A stretch of 64,000 nucleotides of DNA from NCBI GenBank assembly GCA_964035015.1, contig OZ035997.1, forward strand, positions 24,310,834 through 24,374,833, read 5' to 3'. The position numbers and the translations under genes were made by a program. This stretch comes from Corallium rubrum. Lineage: Eukaryota; Cnidaria; Anthozoa; Scleralcyonacea; Coralliidae. The stretch's first letter is position 1. Every line of letters starts with the position of its first letter. Below the pieces are notes generated by a model, which was given only the letters and a program-made list of their open reading frames with translations, ran no database searches and was not told where the DNA came from. Of this stretch, positions 49,838 to 59,799 are shown piece after piece.

Positions 49838-50049
49838 ATCCAAAAATGAACATCTTGAAAACCCCAAGATATTAATCAAATACAAAACAAAAGTGGTTAT
49901 ATTTCGACTTTATTCCAAAGTCATCATCAGACCAAGATCTGATCTGACGTTGGAATAAGGTCGAACTATAACCACTTTTGTCTTGTATTTGATCCATATC
50001 TTGGGTTTTTTCAAGATGTTCATTTTTGGATTGTGTTTTATTTTATATA
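49838..50049. mobile_element. Foldback with hammerhead-like motif
   Basis: AATCCAAAAATGAACATCTT faces AAGATGTTCATTTTTGGATT. The left half on minus (49901-49930) contains CTGATGA, one T, GACTTT pairing with AAAGTC, then GAAAT; the right half has a mutated copy. Confidence 0.7.
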
Positions 50050-51130
50050 TTTTTTCGGACAATTTAAAAATTATCGGCTGGTTCTGACTTTTACTCATTA
50101 CATAGGAATGGGTATTATAGCGTCAGTTTGCAACATACATGAATGGTTCGAACCACTTTTATCCACATATTTCTCTATCTGCAGCGTGATCTTATAGGTA
50201 ACCAATGAGTAACTGCGCGTACGCAGTGTGTACATATTGTTTTACTTTATTCTCACTTCAGGTCATTTAATTCTTCACTATTAATATAGTAGTGTCAAGT
50301 TTCACAAAGTCCATATCTTGTACGTAGTCTAGCAATGTTTTCAAATAATGAATCAGAATGTGGTTCAAGCATTCATGTTTAAGCTCAATGTAAGTCAAAA
50401 CAGACCTAATAAGAAGGTAGGTGTATCTAAATAATACCGAAATGCATGATAATGTAGTTACAAATGACTAATGAGCACAAAAGTTGCTATATCAGCTTCA
50501 AAGCTTTATTACATTTAATGACCTTTAGAATAGTAGCTAGCTGTCTTGCTTTTCAGCAGTCTAAAATTAACGCTGTCTTAGGATTTTGACTACAGTGAAG
50601 TATGAGCAACTCATATAGGCCGTAACGTGATCTTTGACGGTTTTAGTTTTCTGTCACTATGTCAGTCTATGTGCACGCGAATTTCAGACATTAGCAATAC
50701 GTAAGTTATGTGACTGGCATCGCAGGTGGTCGTGAAGACGCGCATCGGGATGATTGAATTATAATATCTTGCGCAATTTAAAAAACCCCAACATTATACC
50801 ATCTTATACCTTGGAATCTTGGGTCTACAAGCACAGCGCGGCCTAACTAATAGAAATATAATAACATTTGGTTAAATGTAAGACTTTGTATCGGCACATC
50901 TCAAACTCATATTCATGAGATAATCAGCCAATTACAATAGTTTATTCAATCACCTGAACTGATGAAGTTGAACCAAGATATTAGATGAAAAACCGGTGTT
51001 CACTCTATTCTTAAGATCTCATTTATCTATGCCAAATAAACAAGTTGCTGTATGAATAAATTTTACCCACACTCATATATAAATATGAGGGTTTATTTTA
51101 ATTGTGTTTTCCAATTTAAAATCGAGATAC
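50050..51130. other. Stretch without identifiable features
   Basis: Only short ORFs; no repeat structure recognised. Confidence 0.4.
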
Positions 51131-51133
51131 CAT

Positions 51134-51281
51134 AATCAACAACTCGTGTTTCATCAGGGGAATCCAAACACTCGAAAACAATAAAACCACTCCGCCTTCG
51201 GCGGAGTTCGGCCTCGTGCTTTCATCATCCGGTTTTCTCGTGTTTGGATCCCTGATGAAACACTCGAACTCGTTGTTGATA
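51134..51281. mobile_element. Foldback hairpin (family F-like)
   Basis: ATCAACAACTCGTGTTTCAT faces ATGAAACACTCGAACTCGTT...GAT. Inner CCAAACACTCGAAAAC and GTTTTCTCGTGTTTGG pair, with a central CCGCCTTCGGCGG hairpin. Confidence 0.65.
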
Positions 51282-51403
51282 TATTAATTATACATAACGA
51301 ATTCTGTTTTGAATGGACTTTTTGCCGACATGTCTATGATTTTGTTTTATTATATTGTTTTTACAGTTGATTGCATATTACTTAACCGCGGTGTGTTCCG
51401 AAG

Positions 51404-51650
51404 TTTGTTGGAAAGTTGCGAAATTTGTTCGGAGATTGGCAACTAACCATGGTAATGTTAGAAATTTCGGGTTGCAAGCAGGCTGGTGTTGGAAATTTTG
51501 GGTTGCATGCAAGCAGGCTAATCATAGTTGTTTGAATCAAAATTAATTTTGATTGGATAATTGACATGCAACCTCGTTGACAACGTAGTTGGCAAGTTCC
51601 GAATGCCGAACTTCGTAACTTACCAACAAACTTCGCAACACACCGCGGTA
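51404..51650. mobile_element. Possible TIR element
   Basis: GTGTTCCGAAGTTTGTTGG near 51392 faces CCAACAAACTTCGCAACACA near 51627. Inside are repeated GGTTGCA / TGCAACC blocks. No ORF is supported. Confidence 0.45.
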
Positions 51651-51846
51651 AAGTAATATGAAATGAACTGTAATATATTAAAATATACAACAATAATAAA
51701 ATACACAAATACTAGAAATACATGTATGCAATAACCCCTCGCCCGTTTTGCATGTATTTTTGTAAATTACACACACCCCTACCCTTGATTAAAACAACCA
51801 TACATAAAAGCACGTCTGATGCGTTTTTGTATATAACTCATGCACC

Positions 51847-51891
51847 CCAACCAACCAACCAACCAACCAACCAACCAACCAACCAACCAAC
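51847..51891. repeat. (CAAC)n microsatellite
   Basis: About eleven tetranucleotide units. Confidence 0.9.
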
Positions 51892-52018
51892 CACGACGTT
51901 ACCCCTGCGAAAATCTCGAAAGCAAATTTTTATTCGAAAATATACAGCAGTGGTCAACGAAAAATAAAACTTTTGACTGAACCTCAAAGAAAAACGTACA
52001 TATATAATAAGTGTTTAA

Positions 52019-52246
52019 ATGGCTTCCGTGGATCATTTCCGTAAATGTTTATGCAAGAACAGTAATAAAATTAACAGCCTGAAAACTATAAACACGAAAG
52101 GGAAAAAGAAACCAGTAGAATCGAGTTCGTGTGAAAAACTAACAAGTAAAGTTTCAGCGAATAATTTGAAAAAAATACCCAAAAAAATTAGCAAAGTTCA
52201 CACGCACTCATGTACTTACATACTGAAAGAGCAGGCAAGTCATTAA
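52019..52246 (+). CDS. Small Lys-rich ORF, unassigned
   Basis: 75 codons from an ATG in fair context (AAATGGCTTCC), basic, with KKIPKKISKV. No family recognised; may be chance. Confidence 0.15.
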   Translation: MASVDHFRKCLCKNSNKINSLKTINTKGKKKPVESSSCEKLTSKVSANNLKKIPKKISKVHTHSCTYILKEQASH

Positions 52247-52467
52247 AAACCACCGAAATGAAACAAACGGAAACTTTCTATTCGAAAATAGATAACGGTG
52301 GTCAAGAAAATATAAAAAACATGCCACATTTTATGTGATTAGTTGACAAGATAATTTTTGCCGTTTACTTGAGTGACTGAATGTGTTTTGGATATATACT
52401 GATTCACCCCAATTAGCTAAACTGGTAAATACTAATCTCTTACCGTTAAATTTTCCTCCGCTCACTG

Positions 52468-52984
52468 CAACCTCGTCCCCAGGGCATTTTGCCTCCACGT
52501 TGGGAGGTCGGCGAAAATGGCCCTGGCATTGGCTGGTCACGTGACACCCAGAATTTTGGGGTGTTTTGGCAAGAAAATTTATGCGGTCTTTGTGTTTCGT
52601 TTTTGTATAATACGTATACATGAATAATAAATAAGAAATATTTAACGCTCTGCCGAATCACTCATGTGAACCTTTATCATAAATGCAACTGGCTAGCATT
52701 ATTCATCATGATACTCCCCACGATTATCCAGGATACATTTAAATGTCGGGAAGAAACATATATCTAATGTTGTTCTTGACTTTAAGCAAAGCTATCGTTA
52801 CAATTCTTTGGATGAACTTCGCAGAGTGGATTTATTGCAATTCATATTTTGAATAAATTACACTGTATCTGAATTAATCAAGTTCTTAAACCGGCCAATC
52901 CGATTATAGAATCGACCAGCCGATGCCAGGGCCATTTTCGCCGACCTCCCAACGTGGAGGCAAAATGCCCTGGGGACGAGGTTG
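52468..52984. mobile_element. TIR element with exact 9-bp duplication (517 bp, family T9)
   Basis: CAACCTCGTCCCCAGGGC at the left and the mirrored GCCCTGGGGACGAGGTTG at the right; arms extend ~70 bp through GCCTCCACGTTGGGAGGTCG. CGCTCACTG repeats at 52459-52467 and 52985-52993. Ends match the element at 30382-30596. Confidence 0.85.
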
Positions 52985-53392
52985 CGCTCACTGCTCAAAT
53001 ACTTTTGTCACCACAAGCATTGCCAATTCAGTTAAGTTGTCTTTTTTACCTTCGGTTTCTCCGTTGTTGTTGACAAATAGAAATCAGTTCTGTTCGAGAT
53101 GAAAAGCTGTTTGCTTTGATTTTCTCTTCACTTTTCTCTCTATAGATTTAGATATTATTAAATACATACCACGCACAAGTCTTTGCTGGCTTTAAGCAGC
53201 CGCAGGAAATTGACATCTATTTAACCTTTTGTTCTTTCGGTCACAATTTGTCTGTATCTTTTTCGGTCGGCGTTTATCGCAATTTTTCGGCTTTCGCCGT
53301 AGCTAGTTTCAAGTTGTGTTTATTGCTGTCACATCTCTTCCTAGGTTTCTTCCCCCCTCCCCCCCTCCCCTTTTCCCACGGTATTAATGTAC

Positions 53393-53516
53393 ATAACCGG
53401 GAGCAGTTGCGAAAAATGCAACTACACAGGCCCTCCGGCAGGAATTGAACCCACGACCTTGCGATTCTAGTGCAATGCTCTGACCACTGAGCCACGGAGG
53501 CCGTTGCCGAGAGCTC
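53393..53516 (-). mobile_element. tRNA-derived SINE, copy 1
   Basis: On minus: GGCCTCCGTGGCTCAGTGGT (A box) and GTCGTGGGTTCAATTCCTGC (B box), then a tail hairpin GTTGCATTTTTCGCAAC. The acceptor stem has an extra G and an anticodon-stem mismatch, so it is not a working tRNA. Confidence 0.75.
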
Positions 53517-53608
53517 AATCGCGAGTTCTGTATATATAATAAGGTGGTAATGCCAGGAGAAAATTGGGTATATTATAAATGATATTGGGCATTTCACTCG
53601 ATTACATA

Positions 53609-53841
53609 GCATGTTCTAAGGATTTAGGGTGAAGGAAAATTCGAGTGTAGAATATATACACTTTAAGACCAAACCGGGAGCAGTTGCGAAAAATGCAACT
53701 ACACAGGCCCTCCGGCAGGAATTGAACCCACGACCTTGCGATTCTAGTGCAATGCTCTGACCACTGAGCCACGGAGGCCGTTGCCGAGAGCTATAATGTA
53801 TATATTCTACACTCGAATTTTCCTTCACCCTAAATCCTTAG

Positions 53842-53846
<5 letters not shown>
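53609..53846. mobile_element. Foldback carrying tRNA-derived SINE copy 2
   Basis: 51-bp arms: ATGTTCTAAGGATTTAGGGT at the left and ACCCTAAATCCTTAGAACAT at the right. Between them (53672-53792) is a near-identical copy of the SINE at 53393, same orientation. Confidence 0.75.

Positions 53847-53921
<75 letters not shown>
53847..53921. repeat. (AT)n microsatellite
   Basis: Pure AT run between the foldback and the 5S-derived SINE. Confidence 0.95.
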
Positions 53922-53922
<1 letters not shown>

Positions 53923-54110
53923 GGGTGGCGCGTGCTGTTAGCGCGCTGCCTCTCACCAAAACGTTAAGCCCGGTTAGACGGGGTTAGTACTTGGATGGGT
54001 GACCTTGGGAATACCCCGTTGTCGGGCTTGTAACTCATGTGAGTAGGGTTTTTCGCTGGGTTCTCCGGTTTTCGTCCCTCCATAAAATCAACACCTAACA
54101 TCTTAGCTGT
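53922..54110 (+). mobile_element. 5S-rRNA-derived SINE, copy 2
   Basis: GTTAAGCCCGG and GGTTAGTACTTGGATGGGTG as in copy 1, with a 4-base deletion after GTGACC, and the same GTTCTCCGGTTTTCGTCCCTC body. The 3' part differs and ends at another (AT)n (54234-54290). Confidence 0.8.
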
Positions 54111-54231
54111 CAGCTGTGATCCGTGGTCTCAACTGTGTCGTATGGCGGCTGCCTGGAGCGCCTTACGGCCACGTTGATCTGCGTCCTTCGCAATTCAGCC
54201 GCTGGCTGCAAGTAAGGATGATTAGCCACCA

Positions 54232-54233
<2 letters not shown>

Positions 54234-54290
<57 letters not shown>
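54234..54290. repeat. (AT)n microsatellite
   Basis: Pure dinucleotide run. Confidence 0.95.
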
Positions 54291-54291
<1 letters not shown>

Positions 54292-54373
54292 CTGATTCGC
54301 ATTTCAACACGCGTGTAAAGTGGACGCCACGCATGCGGAGATTAGCACCCTCTACGCCAGGGCTCGGGGATAA

Positions 54374-54530
54374 TTTCTTTTCATCTAATTTCTTCCTTTC
54401 TAATTTTGTTCCATCTAATTCTTTTCCGTCTAATTTCGTTCTTCTAATTTCTTCTCTTCTAATTTCCTTTTATCTAATTTCTTTTCATCCAATCTCTTCT
54501 CTTTTAATTTCTTCCCATCCAATTTCACTC
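54374..54530 (+). repeat. Degenerate (TCTAATTTC)-type minisatellite
   Basis: About ten irregular units of 14-18 bp sharing TCTAATTTCNTT. It makes an apparent Ser/Phe/Leu ORF. Confidence 0.75.
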
Positions 54531-54825
54531 TTTAGCCATTTTTTCCCGAAACGGCGCGCCACGCCTCTCCAACACCTTAAACACAACTCCACTTTTCGTC
54601 CCCCCAGGCCACGATCCTTTTGGTCCAGTACCAAAAATCGGAACCTTTGTCCGGTCCCGATTTCGAGCCTGCGTGTCGTGGGTATATTCTGTGTTTCTGC
54701 GCAGTCTCCACTTATTCCCAATTCACTGACTTCTGAGGACGCAGAATGCATTCTCGGCACTAGCCGTAGTTCAAGTTTGGATTTTCAAATAATATTTGGC
54801 TTCTTTAAACAATCGTCAACCTGGC

Positions 54826-55256
54826 AGTTTGTCAAATTTGAAAGAACTTGTAAAATTGTATTAGAAGATCTTTTACAACTTTTTTGTATCTTTCTTCATT
54901 TTTAAAATATTTCAGTTTGTTTGATATGTAAATTAGATCATATTTGTCGTCAGGAGTAGGGTACAGTATTTTCATACATTGCAAAATCGCTTACACCTCT
55001 ATGGTTGCTCAACATAAAACGTTCAATGTCACAAGGCGTTTTTACGTGCACAGTTTAAAGTTATTTCGTTAAACAAACTTGGAGATATAACGGATTTTGC
55101 TAGGTGTGAAAATACTGTACCCTGCTCCTGACGTCAGAGACCATCTAATTTACATATCAAACAAACTGGAATATCTTGAAAAATAAGAAAGATACAAAAA
55201 AATTGTAAAATATCTTCTATTACAATTTTACGAGTTCTTTCAAATTAGACAAACTT
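54826..55256. mobile_element. Foldback, ~430 bp
   Basis: Arms of ~150 bp: TTTGAAAGAACTTGTAAAAT faces ATTTTACGAGTTCTTTCAAA, with TTTGATATGTAAATTAGAT and GTACAGTATTTTCA blocks mirrored. No ORF. Confidence 0.7.
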
Positions 55257-55493
55257 AATTTTTGTTGCCAATGTCCTTTAGCACTATAATTATGGGTTGA
55301 TCTATAATTCAAAAACTCATTAATAATTCACGAGGAAAACACAAAAGAAAATCATGACCGTATCGTATCTTTATATGTGATAAAGATTTCTCCTGATTTA
55401 CATAAACTTTAGCTTTGATTGTCTTGGCTTAGACAAGGTTATTTTTCAAACTAACTCCGCCAATCAACTTACCAAGTGGTTCGTTTTTGAAGC

Positions 55494-55598
55494 CGTATAA
55501 TAAACTCGCAGTTCGTGTTTTATCAGATATAAAAACACTCGGCTTAATTCGCCTCGTGTCTTTATATCTGATAAAACACTCCTGCTCGTTTATTATAC
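55494..55598. mobile_element. Foldback hairpin (family F-like)
   Basis: GTATAATAAACTCGCAGTTC faces GCTCGTTTATTATAC; GTGTTTTATCAGATATAAA pairs with TTTATATCTGATAAAACAC. Confidence 0.7.
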
Positions 55599-55949
55599 AG
55601 TACTTAAACCGCTAAAATTTTGTTACTTGTTAACTCTGCGCTGAAGCGTTGCAACAAAAAAATTACATTCACTTGATGAGAGCATTGCTACGTTTACCTG
55701 AACTATCCAAGGCATTGGTTGTAACCCGTTGATATATGGCGCAATTTTCTCCCTCGTGTCAGCAAAAAAGCATTACTTTGAAAAATTGAAAATATCAAAT
55801 CTCAAGAATGTTAAATATATCAAATATATTTATTATTGCATTAATTTTTGCGCGTAGCAAGTTGCCGACCAATTACTTTGGTATACAACTAAAAAAACTA
55901 AAAACTAATCTTATTTATACTGGATATCTCTATCAGTTAAAAACTAACT

Positions 55950-56170
55950 GTTCTCCCTAGAGGTCCAGTAAGGGCCATCCCTCATTGGTCCAGTGTTTCT
56001 ACAGGAGGAAGCCGAAGTACCCGGAGGAAACCTGCGATGTTTGGTAGAGTCAAACTGGAAGCACTCTTCTCACATGCGGCCAAGGCGAAATTTTAATCAG
56101 ATAACTGCTGAGAGCAGGAATTGAACCCAGGTCGCAGAGGTGAAAGACAGGTGCGCTAACCACTGTTTAA
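55950..56170 (-). mobile_element. tRNA-derived SINE (tRNA-Glu-like head)
   Basis: On minus: TGGTTAGCGCACCTG (A box), loop CTTTCAC (TTC anticodon) and CTGGGTTCAATTCC (B box), then a non-tRNA body to ~55950. The stems do not all pair. Confidence 0.6.
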
Positions 56171-56650
56171 CATAACCTAAATTTTACACAATCGTGTTCT
56201 ATAATTCCAAGTTTGAATCTAAACGAGCTAAATCACGTATATCAATTATAAATCCGATGTTTAAAGGGCCGCCTACTTTCGTGTTGACATTTTTCTAATT
56301 ACTGAATGTTCTGCTCGTCTTTTGAAGGAAAACTCAACATCTATATATTGAATTGAACTGCAAAAAAATACCAATTGTTTAATCATTCACTTTTGACTAC
56401 TTAAAAGATGTCCATTCTTCCGACTACATGCAGTAGCCGAAGCATATTGGCGGGGACTTAAATTACCGTGAAAAAACGACATCTAAAATCGCTATTGTAC
56501 GGCCACGGTCATTGGTTTACATCTTTAAAGTGTAATGGCTTAACTTAGTCAGCAGCAACAGTTTGACAGTCAGTGCGCATGCAGCTCCCCAGATTATGAT
56601 CAGGTCATACGCGTACTGTTCTCATGTGTCGCATCTAGGACATGCAATTC

Positions 56651-56840
56651 CTGGGATACCCAAACAGGATTGTTTTCTGGGTGTTTTTTTATTGTTTTTT
56701 TTTGTTTTGTTTTTGTTGGGTTTTTTTGTTGTTGTTTTTTGGGGCCCCCAAAAAACAACAACAAAAAAACCCAACAAAAACAAAACAAAAAAAAACCAAT
56801 AAAAAAACACCCAGAAAACAATCCTGTTTGGGTATCCCAG
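56651..56840. repeat. 190-bp near-perfect palindrome, G/T arm and A/C arm
   Basis: CTGGGATACCCAAACAGGAT at the left is mirrored by ATCCTGTTTGGGTATCCCAG at the right, with GGGGCCCC at the centre. Apart from the outer ~20 bp the left arm is almost only G and T and the right almost only A and C. Confidence 0.9.
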
Positions 56841-57140
56841 CCGGAGGGGGTGGTGTGGTGAGGGGTGTGTGTGGTTTGGCCTATTAGAAAGGTAACCAGG
56901 CACTTCGTCCGAAAAAATGTAGTTCTGTTTTCTTTTTCATGCAGTCAGTTTTTGTGGTTTCTTGTAAAATGTAATTGTTTAAGAAGAATCTGCCTCCTAC
57001 GTTATTCGTCCGCTCAAAGAAATCTATTTGTACAAAACACACATTCTAAATCATTTTGATTACATTTTTCGAGAACGTGTATACTATATCAGACTCTATA
57101 TATACCGCTTCCTCTGTACTTTATCTATAGTGCAGTTGAA

Positions 57141-57368
57141 ATGTCCAATGTCTTCCTGTCAATGGCAAGTGTCGAAAACGTAGCCAGAAACCTTTTTCGT
57201 AGATGGAGTCATAAACTGAACAACACGCGTGAAGAAATAAACAATAATTACTACTTATTGACCGAGGGTGAGCTCTGTACTTGTGAAATATCGTGCAGGA
57301 AACGGAGATCCGATTTTCACAAGTACAGACCGAACAAGCGAGGTCAAGTAGTTTATTACGTTCTGTGA
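57141..57368 (+). CDS. Small hypothetical protein (75 residues)
   Basis: ATG in context TGAAATGTCC, preceded by CTATATATACCGC about 45 bases upstream, a possible TATA box. The protein MSNVFLSMASVENVAR... is basic, with three Cys, and ends VVYYVL. No family recognised and no intron signals. Confidence 0.3.
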   Translation: MSNVFLSMASVENVARNLFRRWSHKLNNTREEINNNYYLLTEGELCTCEISCRKRRSDFHKYRPNKRGQVVYYVL

Positions 57369-57369
57369 A

Positions 57370-58160
57370 AACTTGTCAGTGTGTTAGGCTCGTATTCGCC
57401 ACCACTGATCTTTCTTGCGAACTAAACCAAAATGGCATATGTTTTTCCATTTCTAAAATACTTTTCGTTTAGCTAAACTCGTGAACTTTCTATCCCGAAT
57501 AGCATTTTTCAATATTGCTTGTTTGACATATCGCTCACGGTTTTACGTTACGCAGTTGAATAAAAAAACACATTTGAAATTCTATAATATTTGTGAGAAG
57601 TAAATGTACGTTATATTATACGAACATTGCTACGAACATTTTGAACATTTTAAAAAGTTTCACATAACATGGGAACTTATTATAAACTACAAAATTCGAA
57701 CATTTTTTAAAAATCCTTGAAAGAAAGCTATTTTTGGGCACTGTCCAATATATTTGATGTAGACTTATTGAGAACGTGGACTAGTCAGTGTTTTAAGTGT
57801 GGCAGTATGTCAGATATGTCAAAAATGTCATTACAGTATATTGTTAATGTTATTATTTTGTTAATGTTTATATTTTATTCATACTTTTAAGTTTATAATT
57901 GTACATATACCTATAGGTTTTTTGCTTATTAATTTTTATTTTTGGAGTTGAGCCATGATTGGAGCTTGCTCTGTTGTTCAACTCCGCACGTATCAATTTA
58001 TTATATACGAAAGCTTACTAAAACTAAGACGTACGTCAAATGAAAGCTTAACACAATTTCTAACAACATACCTGCACGATATATTTCAACAATGAGTAGT
58101 TCTGAAATTATTATCCTTCTTGTTGCATGTATAGTGACATGACTTTCATTTTGTTTATAA
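57370..58160. other. AT-rich stretch without features
   Basis: Nothing supported. Confidence 0.4.
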
Positions 58161-58163
58161 AAT

Positions 58164-58235
58164 TCTCTCAGCGGTCTGGAACGGCAGATTCCGGACCGCT
58201 CAGGAACCAATCAAATTGCTGGAATTTCACGTTCC
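58164..58235. repeat. Short inverted repeat
   Basis: AGCGGTCTGGAACG faces CGTTCCAGACCGCT, with a further GGACCGCT inside. A small foldback relic. Confidence 0.55.
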
Positions 58236-58673
58236 AGACCGCTCGTGGCAATAATCAAATTGCATTTACTGTACATTTTAGCTATAAAGACGGGAGTTTT
58301 TGTTATTTTTATCTAGGGAAAGTTTGCTAATGACGAATATAATATTTTTTAAATCCACGGAAAAAACATGCAGTGTGAGTACTTTTGTATACTGGCCCTG
58401 TATTTATGACTGGACAGATTAACATGCAATTTAATTAGAGGTAATAAAATACAATAAAATCTTTACTAAACTCAAACAAAGCAGTGTTGACTTTATTGCG
58501 ATGGCAACATTCCTGAAAGTAGTTCCTTCCTCCCCCTGTTTGTAAAATTATTCAGTTTGAACGTATATTTAAGTATTAAGAAACATGAGGACAGGTCGTT
58601 GTAAGTACTATACATATATTTATTAAAATTATGTCGTTTTTAAGAGATCTGATGGCACAAGACATCTAATTTA

Positions 58674-58871
58674 ATGGCTACAACGAGTGTCCAGTATGTA
58701 CCCAAAGGAGAAGATAAGAAATATCTTAATGGCGATTCAAGACATTTCCCAAGGGACGTTCAAATAGGTTATTTGAAAACGGCTATTGTTGTGTTAGCTT
58801 TGGCCTTTGTGACTGTCATTGCTATTTTGGTCTGGCAACTGCTCACTAACAAACAAAATTGTCGAAAACAG
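58674..58871 (+). CDS. Possible first exon of a single-pass membrane protein
   Basis: MATTSVQYVPKGEDKKYLNG... followed by a 22-residue hydrophobic segment (TAIVVLALAFVTVIAILVWQ) at residues ~36-57 and LLTNKQNCRKQ. A donor-like AG/GTCTGT falls at 58871/58872, before the frame ends. A short charged N-terminus then a membrane segment suggests a type II protein. No following exon was identified. Confidence 0.35.
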
Positions 58872-58899
58872 GTCTGTATATATAGCTACATGTAAGTGA

Positions 58900-59575
58900 A
58901 TTGTGTCTAGAGAATTACGTAATGGTTCAGAAAATATTTAGTTTTCAAAATGCTACTGGCGCTATATCTATTATATATAATTTATTCAAAACCGCAAGAT
59001 TGATATCGGAGAATAGTAAAGCCTTTCAATTGTTGAATATATCGTGATGGTTTGTGTCTTCTCAATATATTTATGGCTATTGAAAACAGTAATAATTTCT
59101 TCCCCAAATAATACACAGTTTAGGACTTTACGATGCACTGACTACGAGTAACACATTACCATTTGTGTAACATGGCATGCTGTATATTATATTGTTATTG
59201 GTGAGTCTTTGTTCTTTATAACTTTAAATAATCATCCCAAGCATTTGAATGTTCAGTACACGGTGGAAATCTTTGTTGAGAAATGTTTTCGCCATGTAAT
59301 GATATAGTTTGGAGTTCATGCACTGAGAAGCGAAAAGTTGCTGGCAATGCATGTCATGTGTATACAAGTACAGAAACAATATAAACAATGTTCAAGCCGT
59401 GAGCTTATGGCGTTTATTATAATTGATTTAGTAATATTTGTAAGATCTCTTTGCATGGCGAACTATTCAAAGGTTCCAGTTTTTATGTGATTGTAATTCA
59501 AAAACCATCGGTTTTCTAAGTTATGTGCATTGAAGGCTAATTTTATCAACTAGACTAGTGATAAGAGCATATTTA
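58900..59575. other. Stretch without identifiable features
   Basis: Only short ORFs. Confidence 0.4.
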
Positions 59576-59799
59576 ATATGGCGGCCATGCATATGAAAGA
59601 GGTCTGTGACAGTTCATGGCAGCTGACAGTGATAATCGGACATCTAAGATATAATGGTTTACCCACGCATTTCAGTTTGAACTTTATTTTGCGAAGTATC
59701 CTTGCCACTGGAATCAGGGCAAGTGATGTCAAGGATTGTGGGAACTTCGTCGTGCAACTTTGTACTCACGTTAAAAAATCATGCACAGCTTCTACTTGG

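Noticed and set aside
53393-53512. Functional tRNA-Ser
   Set aside because: No long variable arm, an extra base in the acceptor stem, and two copies with a shared non-tRNA tail.
54333-54905. 190-codon ORF
   Set aside because: First half is the TCTAATTTC repeat, second half crosses into a foldback arm; no domain.
56563-56903. Overlapping Phe/Lys-rich ORFs
   Set aside because: Produced by the G/T-A/C palindrome.
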